Assembly: GCA_964403015.1 (NCBI GenBank)
Contig: CAYOEJ010000005.1
Location: 5,942 to 69,941, forward strand
Source: CAYOEJ01 sp964403015
GTDB lineage: Bacteria; Actinomycetota; Actinomycetes; Actinomycetales; Actinomycetaceae
Direction: 5' to 3'
DNA length: 64,000 bases
This document shows, piece after piece, positions 1 through 8,381 of the stretch. The notes under the pieces were generated by a model. It had not been told where the DNA came from. It ran no database searches and saw only the letters and a program-made list of their open reading frames with translations. Position numbers and translations under genes: made by a program. Position 1 is the stretch's first letter, and each line of letters starts with the position of its first letter.

Positions 1-833
1 TAGAAGCAATTATCCTCGGCATAGTTCAGGGTCTGACCGAGTTTCTGCCAATTTCCTCTTCGGCACACCTGCGTATTGTGGGTGATCTATTCCCTAACCT
101 CGGCGACCCTGGAGTCACCTTTACTGCTGTGACACAGATAGGTACCGAGGCCGCCGTCGTCATCTATTTCTGGCGTGACATCAAGAGAATCATTGCCAAA
201 TGGTTCCAAGCGCTTCCCTTCGGTCCGTGGAAGAATCGTGTGCCCACGGATGATCCAGATGTGCGTATGGGGTGGATTGTCATTATCGGCTCGATCCCCA
301 TAGTCGTACTCGGACTACTGTTCGAAGATGCTATCGATTCGGTGTTCAGGAATCTCTATCTCACCGCCTTGATGCTCGCGCTTTTTGCGGTCATCCTCGG
401 CTTGGCAGATCGATTTGGGGCACGAAAGAAGCCCCTTGAATCCATGACACTTCGCGACGGTCTCATTTTGGGCTTCGCACAGTCAATGGCTCTTGTTCCC
501 GGCGTGTCACGCTCGGGCGGCACGATCACGGTTGGTCTCCTTCTCGGTTACACGCGCTCCGCCGCCGCACGCGTATCTTTCCTGCTGGCTATTCCAGCAG
601 TGCTTGGTTCTGGTTTCTATCGTTTGTTTACCGACGACGGCACCGGCCCCCAAGTCGGTGCGCTTCCTCTTCTTGCAGCTACGGCGACAGCCTTTGTGGT
701 GGGCTACGCTGTGATCGTCTGGTTCTTGAAGTTGGTCGAGACTCGCTCATACATGCCATTTGTTATTTACCGTCTACTCCTTGCCGGAGTAGTGGTCGTC
801 CTTCTTGGTCAAGGCCTACTTTCCGTTTACTAG
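1..833 (+). CDS. uppP: Undecaprenyl-diphosphatase UppP (5' end cut by window edge)
   Basis: UppP/BacA recycles the cell-wall lipid carrier by dephosphorylating undecaprenyl diphosphate at the membrane, and gives some bacitracin resistance. The frame is open from base 3, and only a few N-terminal codons appear to be missing. The first visible stretch carries the family motif EFLPISSSAH and the second active-site motif PGVSRSGGT lies near the middle. The protein is strongly hydrophobic, with roughly seven or eight membrane segments, ending in a hydrophobic C-terminus. It is followed 7 bases later by mshC on the same strand, so the two are probably co-transcribed. Identification is firm; the true start lies just outside the window. 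Confidence 0.95.
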   Translation, partial: EAIILGIVQGLTEFLPISSSAHLRIVGDLFPNLGDPGVTFTAVTQIGTEAAVVIYFWRDIKRIIAKWFQALPFGPWKNRVPTDDPDVRMGWIVIIGSIPIVVLGLLFEDAIDSVFRNLYLTALMLALFAVILGLADRFGARKKPLESMTLRDGLILGFAQSMALVPGVSRSGGTITVGLLLGYTRSAAARVSFLLAIPAVLGSGFYRLFTDDGTGPQVGALPLLAATATAFVVGYAVIVWFLKLVETRSYMPFVIYRLLLAGVVVVLLGQGLLSVY

Positions 834-840
834 GAGTCTT

Positions 841-2079
841 ATGCGCACCTGGCACCAGCCTCGCATCCCCGAACTACCGGGCAACCCGCCGCCGCTTCAG
901 ATGTTCGATTCGGCAACGCGAGAGTTAAAAATCCACAATGAGGAAGATCTGCGACTGTGGATTTGCGGCATTACTCCCTATGACGCGACGCATCTGGGAC
1001 ATGCCTTTACCTACGTTTCTTTCGACACGCTCGCGCGAGTGTGGTCAGATGGCGGGCGTCCGCTCTACATGGCATCGAACATTACCGATATGGATGACCC
1101 GCTCTATGAACGAGCAGAGCAGACCGGCGTCGACTGGCTTGAACTGGCTCATGATCAAACTGAGCTCTTCCGAACGGATATGGAAGCACTGGCTGTCCTC
1201 CCACCGGACGTGTGGCAGGCAGTATCCGAGATACTCGATCCGCTCGAGGATCTGATTCGTCGAATGGAAGCAAATGGGCTCGCATATCGAGTCGCCGGCG
1301 AGGATGGCGACGAGTATGTCTACGCTGATCTCGGCTCGGATGCTGAATTTGCATCCGCTCCTGTGTTTAAGGATATGGACCTTATCGCTGAGTTTGATGA
1401 GCACGGGGGAGACTCGGAGAAAGAGGGGAAGAAGCATCCCTTAGATCCCCAACTATGGAAGGGCGTGCGCGGGCAAGATTATCGCCCCGCCGGTCTTAAG
1501 CCCGGGGCGTGGCGGCCCGGTTGGCACATCGAATGTGCGCTCATGGCGCTTCAGAATTTGGGTCGGATCGACGTCCAAGCTGGCGGTTCGGATCTTCTCT
1601 TCCCACACCACGAAATGAGCGAACACCACATGCGTGAGCTCACTGACGGCACGAGTGAGGTCGCTATCCACGCCCATAGTGGCATGGTGGGATACGAGGG
1701 CGAAAAAATGAGCAAGTCCCTTGGGAATCTGGTCCTTGTTTCGAAACTACGCGAAAGTGTAGATCCACGCGCGATCCGCCTAGCCCTTCTCAGCAATCAT
1801 TACCGCTCCGATTGGGAGTACTCGGATGAGCTACTTGCAGCCGCCAAAGAACGTCTTACTCGCTGGACCGAAGCTGTCGATGCACACATTGGTGGCGATC
1901 AGGAGGTAGGCCAGAGGCTTCTGGCAGACCTAAGGGAGGCTCTGAGCCACGACCTAGATACTCCGCGCGCACTCGAACTGGTGGACGCCTGCCTCCGGCA
2001 TGTCGAAGCATGGGCAAGCGAAGATGACAGGGTACTCGTCAAAGATTCGATTAATGCTCTTCTTGGAGTCGCCCTATGA
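841..2079 (+). CDS. mshC: Mycothiol ligase MshC (cysteine:GlcN-Ins ligase)
   Basis: MshC joins L-cysteine to glucosaminyl-inositol using ATP, the penultimate step of mycothiol synthesis, the low-molecular-weight thiol of actinobacteria. It is a cysteinyl-tRNA synthetase paralogue. The 412-residue length matches the family. Seen: WICG near residues 40-43 with the zinc-binding Cys42, the HIGH-like HLGHA at 51-55, and KMSKS at 289-293. The frame is open 12 codons further up, into uppP, but the ATG at 841 opens the conserved N-terminus MRTWHQPRIPELPG, so I start there. The absence of a tRNA anticodon-binding tail favours MshC over CysS. The stop overlaps the start of the HAD gene (ATGATG). Confidence 0.95.
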   Translation: MRTWHQPRIPELPGNPPPLQMFDSATRELKIHNEEDLRLWICGITPYDATHLGHAFTYVSFDTLARVWSDGGRPLYMASNITDMDDPLYERAEQTGVDWLELAHDQTELFRTDMEALAVLPPDVWQAVSEILDPLEDLIRRMEANGLAYRVAGEDGDEYVYADLGSDAEFASAPVFKDMDLIAEFDEHGGDSEKEGKKHPLDPQLWKGVRGQDYRPAGLKPGAWRPGWHIECALMALQNLGRIDVQAGGSDLLFPHHEMSEHHMRELTDGTSEVAIHAHSGMVGYEGEKMSKSLGNLVLVSKLRESVDPRAIRLALLSNHYRSDWEYSDELLAAAKERLTRWTEAVDAHIGGDQEVGQRLLADLREALSHDLDTPRALELVDACLRHVEAWASEDDRVLVKDSINALLGVAL

Positions 2080-2723
2080 TGCCCGAGGCAGTGCTCTTCG
2101 ATATGGATGGAACCCTCACGGACACTGAAAAGCTCTGGTTTGAAGCCGAGGAAGCGGTTTTCGCGGACCTCGGATGCACGTGGCAAGACGGCGATCAGCA
2201 GGAAATCATTGGGATGGCCATCCAAAACTCCACTGCACTTCTCGTCAAGAAGTTCGATCTTACGATTTCACCGGAAGAGCTCGCTGATCTGTTAATTAAT
2301 CGAGTCGTCCATATTGCAAAGGCAGGCGGAATGCCGTGGCGACCCGGTGCCAAGGAAATTCTCCAGAACCTCACTTCTTGGGGTATACCTACGGCGCTGG
2401 TGACGTCGTCGTACAAACCATTCGCCGATCTTGCACTAGCTAACGCCCCGCAAGGAGCCCTGACTGTCTCGGTCACCGGCGATCGCGTAGCGAAGGGTAA
2501 GCCGGATCCTGAACCCTATCTGACGGCTGCTGATGAGCTTGGAGTGAATATCAGAGCCTGTGTCGCATTCGAAGATTCCGGTCCCGGATTGACGTCCGCT
2601 TACAGGTCGGGTGCGAAGGCGATCGGTATTCCTTTCCAAGTTGAACTGCCAGTTTTTGATGGAGCGTTGTACATTGACTCGCTCGAGGGTGTGGACCGAG
2701 AGTTTTTCGACTCTTTGTTCTAG
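2076..2723 (+). CDS. HAD-superfamily phosphatase, subfamily IA
   Basis: A 215-residue haloacid-dehalogenase hydrolase acting on a small phosphorylated metabolite; the substrate cannot be read from sequence. Seen: motif I DMDGTLTDTE at residues 9-18 with nucleophile and acid/base aspartates, motif II Ser/Thr in LVTSSYKP, motif III Lys in AKGKPDPEPY, and motif IV acidic residues in AFEDSGPG. The helical cap lies between motifs I and II. The start ATG overlaps the mshC stop, implying translational coupling. Related HAD genes follow mshC in other actinobacteria, but no mycothiol role is established here. It ends 9 bases from the stop of the convergent nuclease gene. Confidence 0.88.
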   Translation: MMPEAVLFDMDGTLTDTEKLWFEAEEAVFADLGCTWQDGDQQEIIGMAIQNSTALLVKKFDLTISPEELADLLINRVVHIAKAGGMPWRPGAKEILQNLTSWGIPTALVTSSYKPFADLALANAPQGALTVSVTGDRVAKGKPDPEPYLTAADELGVNIRACVAFEDSGPGLTSAYRSGAKAIGIPFQVELPVFDGALYIDSLEGVDREFFDSLF

Positions 2724-2732
2724 TTGGATAGG

Positions 2733-3566
2733 TCAGGACTGTGGTCGCTGCGCCGTAAGGAGTTTGTCGATTCCTTCCTCACTGATTGCTGGAGACTCAT
2801 TGTTGAAGGCCGGACAGATGTCTTTAAAATGGCACCAGTCGCACAGGCGGCTTGGGCGCGGTTCAAAATGCCGAGCATCGATTCGCGAGCGAATTCCGGA
2901 CCAAATCTCGTCGATTTCGCGCGAGACAGACGTGACGTCGTCTGGCACCGGATCGTAGGTGAGAATGCGGCCGTCCCCAAGATAGATGAGCTGGGTGCGC
3001 GCCGGTAGTTTTGCTTGCGTGTACCAGATTGCTGCCGCATAAAACCGCATCTGGAATATTGCCTCGCCCTGGTAACGAGGATTGGGAGACTTGCCGGTCT
3101 TGTAATCAACCACTCGCAGGTCACCATTGGGGGCCTCATCCACGCGGTCGATGATGCCCCTAATTGCGAGGCCAGAAGGCAAAGTCGCGTTGACAAAACC
3201 TTCGCGTACTGAGGGCTGAAGGAACTGTGGATTCTCAAGACGAAAGTAGTTCGAAATGAGTGGGCGTGCGCTTTCGAGCCAATCGATACGATCCTGCTCG
3301 GTTTCGAAAAGCTGGGGAGCCTCCGGGTGCTGTTCAACATGCGATTGCCACTGAGGTTCAAGCAGGTCCTGAGCACGGAGCTCTGTTCGTTCGAGCGGTG
3401 GAGCATCATAAAGATGCTCGAGTACAGAATGGACGATCGTTCCCTTAAGCGCAGCTAAGGACGGTGGTTCGGGTAGCCGATCGATTGTCCGGTAGCGGAA
3501 CTTCAACGGGCATTGACGAAAGTCATTGGCTCGAGACGGAGAGATCGCGGCATGTCTGCTAATCAT
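2733..3566 (-). CDS. RecB-family PD-(D/E)XK exonuclease-like protein
   Basis: A 277-residue stand-alone nuclease of the PD-(D/E)XK superfamily, related to the nuclease domain of RecB/AddB. Seen: the N-terminal SPSRANDFRQCPLKFRY motif with a conserved Cys, then a GIIDRVDE...VVDYKTGKSP core carrying the catalytic Asp and Lys, and a C-terminal CDWCHFKDIC cysteine group. The cysteines at both ends suggest the 4Fe-4S staple known from AddB/Cas4-type nucleases. It is transcribed against the HAD gene. The same type of gene (Rv2119 in M. tuberculosis) neighbours trmI, so the position is conserved. Its role in repair is inferred from the family. Confidence 0.85.
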   Translation of the reverse strand: MISRHAAISPSRANDFRQCPLKFRYRTIDRLPEPPSLAALKGTIVHSVLEHLYDAPPLERTELRAQDLLEPQWQSHVEQHPEAPQLFETEQDRIDWLESARPLISNYFRLENPQFLQPSVREGFVNATLPSGLAIRGIIDRVDEAPNGDLRVVDYKTGKSPNPRYQGEAIFQMRFYAAAIWYTQAKLPARTQLIYLGDGRILTYDPVPDDVTSVSREIDEIWSGIRSRIDARHFEPRPSRLCDWCHFKDICPAFNNESPAISEEGIDKLLTAQRPQS

Positions 3567-3771
3567 GAGACCACACTATCGCGCCGCTCCCACAGGTTTC
3601 TTGGCTCCTCCACAGCGCGATGAGGCCTATTTGGTTTGAGACCAGTAATTAGTCTCTTCTGTGCACATCGACTCGCCGAATCGCATGTATTCGTGTCTAA
3701 CCCGCCACGTTTGTGAGGCGGAGTCATCTAGGCCATAACGGTAGCTCAACATTTTCCGTAAGATTGATCAA

Positions 3772-4881
3772 ATGAGTAGCTATCCCCATCCTCTTGGAGC
3801 AGACCGTCGCCGTGGGCCGTTTCGCGCCGGTGAACGCGTCCAGTTGACCGACACCAAAGGCCGCAAGTACACCGTCATGTTGACCGAGGATGGCTACTTC
3901 CAATCACAGCGTGGGAACGTTCGCCATCGAGACCTCATTGGCAAAGACGAGGGGCTCGTCTTTGAAACTGAGTCGGGCCACCGCATGCAGGCGCTCCGGC
4001 CACTTGTCAATGACTACGTGCTGTCAATGCCCCGCGGTGCAACCGTGGTGTATCCGAAGGATGCTGGCCAGATCGTTCAGCAGGCAGATATTTTTCCCGG
4101 TGCTCGCGTTGTGGAGGCTGGGCTCGGTTCGGGAGCCTTGGCGCTATCTTTGCTGGCGGCGGTAGGTCCGAGTGGCCACCTTACCTCCGTGGAACGACGT
4201 CCTGAATTTGCGGAGATCGCACAGGCCAACGTGCACTCGTGGTACGGCCCTGATCTGCCGCCATGGGATGTGCGGCTGGGCGATTTAGACGACGTTCTCG
4301 ACAGCCTCGATGAAGGCTCTATCGACACGGTAGTGCTTGACATGCTCGCTCCATGGGAAAACATCGCATCTGCGGCGCGTGCCTTGCGGTCGGGTGGCGT
4401 CATTATTGCCTACGTCGCGACTACCACGCAGATGTCCAGATTCGTTGAGGAATTGCGCGACGCCCAAGGATTCACGGAACCCGAATCGTCTGAAACTTTC
4501 ATTCGAACGTGGCACTTGGACGGACTCGCTGTTCGCCCTGACCATCGCATGGTGGCTCACACCGGTTTCCTAGTTGTCGCGCGGCGCATCGCGCGAGACT
4601 CAACACCGCTTATTCCTAAGCGCAGACCTGCTCCCGCAGCGCATTCTGAGCCGTTCGCTTGGGAAGGCGAAGAGTTTTCTGAACGCACGATCTCGGAGAA
4701 GAAACTTCGCAAGGTCCGGCGAGATGTCGCACACCGGTCCGACGTCGAAGTGTCGGGAACGTCGGAGCCAGGCGTCAGCACTCAAGCTATGCAGGACAAA
4801 CTCGATGCCGAAAGCCGTGCGAAGGCAGAAGCTCGATACGCGCAAAGAAGGGCTCAACGCGAGGGGGTAGATGAAGCATGA
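3772..4881 (+). CDS. trmI: tRNA (adenine-N1)-methyltransferase TrmI
   Basis: TrmI methylates A58 (and A57 in some species) in the T-loop of tRNAs using S-adenosylmethionine; M. tuberculosis Rv2118c is the reference. The 369-residue protein has the N-terminal beta domain (GPFRAGERVQLTDTKGRKYTV) and a Rossmann domain with the SAM motif VVEAGLGSGALALSL around residue 113, then LDMLAPWEN near residue 187, which matches the catalytic motif. The C-terminal 100 residues are charged and variable. The ATG at 3772 opens the conserved N-terminus. The stop overlaps the arc start by 4 bases (ATGA), joining it to the pupylation genes as in mycobacteria. Confidence 0.93.
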   Translation: MSSYPHPLGADRRRGPFRAGERVQLTDTKGRKYTVMLTEDGYFQSQRGNVRHRDLIGKDEGLVFETESGHRMQALRPLVNDYVLSMPRGATVVYPKDAGQIVQQADIFPGARVVEAGLGSGALALSLLAAVGPSGHLTSVERRPEFAEIAQANVHSWYGPDLPPWDVRLGDLDDVLDSLDEGSIDTVVLDMLAPWENIASAARALRSGGVIIAYVATTTQMSRFVEELRDAQGFTEPESSETFIRTWHLDGLAVRPDHRMVAHTGFLVVARRIARDSTPLIPKRRPAPAAHSEPFAWEGEEFSERTISEKKLRKVRRDVAHRSDVEVSGTSEPGVSTQAMQDKLDAESRAKAEARYAQRRAQREGVDEA

Positions 4882-6587
4882 GCGACCAACAGGGTGAAAT
4901 CTTTGGATTACAATCACTCGTCTCGTCATTGGAGGAGAAGAATGATCGGCTAGCCAAGGCCCTCCAAGAATCGCGACAGCGAATTAAGGAGCTCGGAACA
5001 CAGGTCGAGTCGCTTTCTCAGCCACCTGGTTCGCACGGAACATTCTTGAGTGCGAACCACGAAGACCACACTGTCACCGCGCTCGTCGGTGGTCGTAAGA
5101 TGATTCTTTCTGCGGCCACGTGGGTTGCTCTTGGAACGATACGAGCCGGCCAAGAGTTAATTCTCAACGAGCAGCTGGTAGTCATTGGTGTGGCCAGCTA
5201 TGAACGTACGGGTGAGATCGTCACGGTCGAATTGGTGATTGACCGCGAGCGCGTGCTGGTCAAGGTTCATGCCGACGACGAACGGGTGCTGCGGCTCTCC
5301 GGTCGGCTCCAGGACCAGTCGGTCCGAGTTGGCGACATGGTGCTTGCGGATCTCAAGGCGGGCTTTGCACTTGAACCGGTTGAACGCCCAGACGTCGAGC
5401 ACCTTCTGCTCGAAGAAGTTCCTGACGTGTCCTACTCAGACATCGGCGGACTCGGGCCACAAATCGAGCAGATCCGAGACAGCGTTGAGCTTCCATTCGA
5501 GCAACCTGATCTGTACCGCGAACACGGCCTCAAACCGCCCAAGGGGGTGCTCCTCTATGGGCCTCCAGGTTGCGGTAAGACCTTGATTGCACGCGCGGTG
5601 GCCACATCACTTTCGCAGAAGATGTCCGACGGCGAATCCCAGCGGTCCTACTTCCTTAATATCAAGGGTCCGCAACTCTTGGATAAGTATGTGGGTGAAA
5701 CAGAGCGCCAAATTCGTGAGATCTTTTCCCGGGCTCGCGACAGGGCAGCCAACGGCATTCCGGTTGTCATCTTCTTCGACGAGATGGAAGCGCTCTTCCG
5801 CACCCGAGGATCGGGCGTCTCATCCGACGTCGAGACCACGGTTGTGCCGCAGCTGCTTGCAGAGATTGACGGAGTCGAGCAACTCGACAACGTCATCGTG
5901 ATTGGCGCCTCCAACCGTGAAGACATGATTGACCCCGCGATTCTTCGCCCTGGGCGACTCGACGTGAAGATCCGTATTGAGCGGCCCACGCGAGACGGAT
6001 CCCTGGATATTTTGCTCAAGTACCTACATCCGGAGCTCCCAATTCATGTTGCCGAGCTCAGTCAGCATGGCAACGCGAAGGCCGCCGTGCGGGCGATGGC
6101 TGAAGAGACGGTGGAAGCACTGTATGCGAGGACACCAAAGAATCAGTTTGTCGAGGTGTCATATACCGACGGCGAATCTGAGATGCTGTACGTTTCAGAT
6201 TTCGTTTCCGGAGCCATGCTCGCTGCGATAGTAGATCGCGCGAAGAAACTTGCAATCAAAGATCTTCTTGCCACGGGTGAGCGCGGAATCCGGACGCGAC
6301 ACCTTCTGGCCGCTCTTGCGGAAGAAACCCGCGAGAACGAAGACCTTTCTAACATCACTAACCCCGATGAATGGGCGCGCGTTAATGGACGTGGCCGTGG
6401 CAAGCGAGTCACCTTCGTCAAACCGATGGTCGGAAGGTCGATTCCTGAAGAAGGCCCGTCGTCGTCCGACTCGAATGTTCCGCTCGACTCGCATTCCGGA
6501 CATGACCAGCGCGCCACAAAACCCACACCTATGGATGAACGCAACATTCGCGACTGGAGCGACGTGGTTCGAGAGGGACTGATATGA
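4878..6587 (+). CDS. arc: Pup-dependent AAA unfoldase ARC (Mpa homologue)
   Basis: Hexameric AAA+ ring that recognises pupylated proteins and unfolds them. Seen: N-terminal coiled coil (about residues 8-50) that binds Pup, two OB-fold segments to about residue 170, Walker A GPPGCGKT near 228-235, Walker B VVIFFDEMEAL near 295-305, sensor and arginine-finger region (GASNRED...RPGRLD). It has 569 residues against about 609 for mycobacterial Mpa. The C-terminus is ...DVVREGLI, without the terminal GQYL-type motif whose penultimate tyrosine docks Mpa on the 20S proteasome. With no prcBA genes nearby, ARC here probably works as a stand-alone unfoldase, as described in Corynebacterium. Overlaps trmI and dop by 4 bases each. 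Confidence 0.93.
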   Translation: MSDQQGEIFGLQSLVSSLEEKNDRLAKALQESRQRIKELGTQVESLSQPPGSHGTFLSANHEDHTVTALVGGRKMILSAATWVALGTIRAGQELILNEQLVVIGVASYERTGEIVTVELVIDRERVLVKVHADDERVLRLSGRLQDQSVRVGDMVLADLKAGFALEPVERPDVEHLLLEEVPDVSYSDIGGLGPQIEQIRDSVELPFEQPDLYREHGLKPPKGVLLYGPPGCGKTLIARAVATSLSQKMSDGESQRSYFLNIKGPQLLDKYVGETERQIREIFSRARDRAANGIPVVIFFDEMEALFRTRGSGVSSDVETTVVPQLLAEIDGVEQLDNVIVIGASNREDMIDPAILRPGRLDVKIRIERPTRDGSLDILLKYLHPELPIHVAELSQHGNAKAAVRAMAEETVEALYARTPKNQFVEVSYTDGESEMLYVSDFVSGAMLAAIVDRAKKLAIKDLLATGERGIRTRHLLAALAEETRENEDLSNITNPDEWARVNGRGRGKRVTFVKPMVGRSIPEEGPSSSDSNVPLDSHSGHDQRATKPTPMDERNIRDWSDVVREGLI

Positions 6588-8179
6588 GCGTAAGAAGGAG
6601 CATCGGGCTCGAGACCGAGTTCGGTATCACTGATGTCGCAGATCCCAAGGCCAATGCCATTGGACTGTCCGCAGAGGTCGTGGACGCGTTTGGCGCGCGG
6701 GGGAGCGCATCTGGTGGAGCAGGAGCCGTTCGCTGGGATTATCACGGTGAAGATCCGCTCAACGACGCCCGCGGATATCGACTCGAAAGAGCTTCGGCTC
6801 ATCCCTCACTTCTCACGGACGATCCGGAACGCATGGCGCCGTCCGGTGATGCCGGCGTCGCCCTTCAAGGGGTGCGTCGACCAACCGAAGCCGAGCTTGC
6901 GATGCCACGCGCGTCCAATGCGGTTCTTACCAACGGGGCTCGCTACTACGTGGACCATGCTCATCCGGAGTATTCGGCCCCAGAGGTGATGAATCCCCGC
7001 GAAGTAGTGCTATGGGACCGGGCGGGCGAAGAGATTGCTCGTGAATCGATGGATCTCCTTCGCGAGGTGGGCAGAGACATCGCCATCTACAAAAACAACG
7101 TAGATGGCAAGGGTGCAGCCTACGGCACCCACGAAAATTACCTCATGGATCGCAGCGTTGAGTTTAACGACGTCATCAGGTACGTGACTCCCTTTTTTGT
7201 GACCCGCCCGATCCTGTGTGGTGCGGGACGCCTCGGACTTGGGCCCCATTCGGAAAAGCCTGGTTTCCAAATCTCCCAGCGAGCAGACTACGTTGAGAAC
7301 GACGTCGGTCTCGAAACCACCTTTAATCGTCCGATCATAAACACGCGAGACGAACCGCATGCGGAGCCGAGTCTGTATCGTCGACTCCATGTGATCGGGG
7401 GAGACGCCAATCAATTCGATGTATCAAATCTGCTCAAAGTGGGCACCACGTCTCTGGTCCTGTGGTTGCTTGAACAGGATGCGCTTCCACTAGCCCTAGA
7501 ATCGCTTATGATCGATGAGCCCGTGGCTGCCACATGGGAGATCTCCCACGATCCCACCCTGACGCGCAAGATCGACATGCATGACGGCACGTCGCGAAGC
7601 GCTATTGAGATTCAGCAGATTTACCTGGATGTGGTGCGGGAAGCTCTTGAGCAGGTAGGCGAGATCGACTTCGACACGCAGGAAATTCTTGACCTGTGGC
7701 AAGAGGTTCTCGATGCGCTTCGCACCGATATGTTCTCAGTTGCCGGAAAAATTGAGTGGATAGCGAAGTTCCAGATGATGGATTCATTGCGCCAGCGCGG
7801 CGGGCTCTCGTGGGACAACGACAAGCTGCGTGCATTCGATCTTCAGTGGCACGATCTGAGACCCGAGAAATCAATCGTTAACCGTCTCGACCAGGTCGGC
7901 CGCATTGAGCGCATATTCCACCCAGAGCAAGTGCTGTGGGCGACCACGCACGCGCCAGAATCGACCCGGGCTTACCTTCGCGGCGGGCTCATCCGGAGAT
8001 TTGCGGGAAATATTGCCGCCGCAGGCTGGGACGGAATCGTCTTGGACGTGCCTGGCTATGACGATCTCGTTCGAATTCCCACCATGCATCCCCAGCGCGG
8101 TACGCGCCGACTCGTTGGCGACATCCTCGAAGGATCGTCCTCGATTGAGGATTTCCTCGTCCGCCTCACCACTGCCTAA
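6584..8179 (+). CDS. dop: Pup deamidase/depupylase Dop
   Basis: Dop converts the C-terminal Gln of Pup to Glu so it can be ligated, and also removes Pup from substrates. It belongs to the carboxylate-amine ligase/glutamine synthetase fold. Seen: GLETEFGI near residue 8, an inserted Dop-loop region between about residues 35 and 110 that is absent from PafA, the catalytic Asp in NGARYYVDHAHPEYS (Asp124), NNVDGKG...HENYL, and the conserved PMINTRDEPHA-like segment. At 531 residues it is somewhat longer than the mycobacterial protein, the extra length lying before the catalytic Asp. Its presence is needed because the Pup encoded next ends in GGQ. Confidence 0.94.
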   Translation: MSVRRSIGLETEFGITDVADPKANAIGLSAEVVDAFGARGSASGGAGAVRWDYHGEDPLNDARGYRLERASAHPSLLTDDPERMAPSGDAGVALQGVRRPTEAELAMPRASNAVLTNGARYYVDHAHPEYSAPEVMNPREVVLWDRAGEEIARESMDLLREVGRDIAIYKNNVDGKGAAYGTHENYLMDRSVEFNDVIRYVTPFFVTRPILCGAGRLGLGPHSEKPGFQISQRADYVENDVGLETTFNRPIINTRDEPHAEPSLYRRLHVIGGDANQFDVSNLLKVGTTSLVLWLLEQDALPLALESLMIDEPVAATWEISHDPTLTRKIDMHDGTSRSAIEIQQIYLDVVREALEQVGEIDFDTQEILDLWQEVLDALRTDMFSVAGKIEWIAKFQMMDSLRQRGGLSWDNDKLRAFDLQWHDLRPEKSIVNRLDQVGRIERIFHPEQVLWATTHAPESTRAYLRGGLIRRFAGNIAAAGWDGIVLDVPGYDDLVRIPTMHPQRGTRRLVGDILEGSSSIEDFLVRLTTA

Positions 8180-8204
8180 AACGTTGAACTAGAAGGAGTT
8201 AAGA

Positions 8205-8381
8205 ATGTCGAGCCAAGAATTCATGCAGCCTCGCAGACGCGAGGAAGAGCAGATTGAAGACCTGCCACAGGCACAGACCCAGTCATTCGATGTCGATAAT
8301 CTTCTTGACGACATCGATTCCATCCTTGAAACAAACGCCACCTCTTTTGTTCAGGGTTTTGTCCAGAAGGGCGGCCAGTGA
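8205..8381 (+). CDS. pup: Prokaryotic ubiquitin-like protein Pup
   Basis: A 58-residue small protein modifier, covalently attached through its C-terminus to lysines of target proteins by PafA. Read directly: it begins MSSQEFMQPRRREEEQ and ends with the diagnostic SFVQGFVQKGGQ. The C-terminal Gln means Dop must deamidate it first. The middle (FDVDNLLDDIDSILETNA) is the acidic helical segment that binds the ARC coiled coil. A strong ribosome site (GAAGGAGTT) lies 7 bases before the ATG. The TGA overlaps the GTG of pafA (GTGA). No prcB/prcA follows, unlike the mycobacterial order. Only one lysine (Lys55) is present, so chains are unlikely. Confidence 0.97.
   Translation: MSSQEFMQPRRREEEQIEDLPQAQTQSFDVDNLLDDIDSILETNATSFVQGFVQKGGQ

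Noticed and set aside
3567..3771. GAGAC...GTCTC inverted repeat near 3640 as an operator or terminator
   Set aside because: Only five base pairs, with no adjacent promoter or T-run that I can support.
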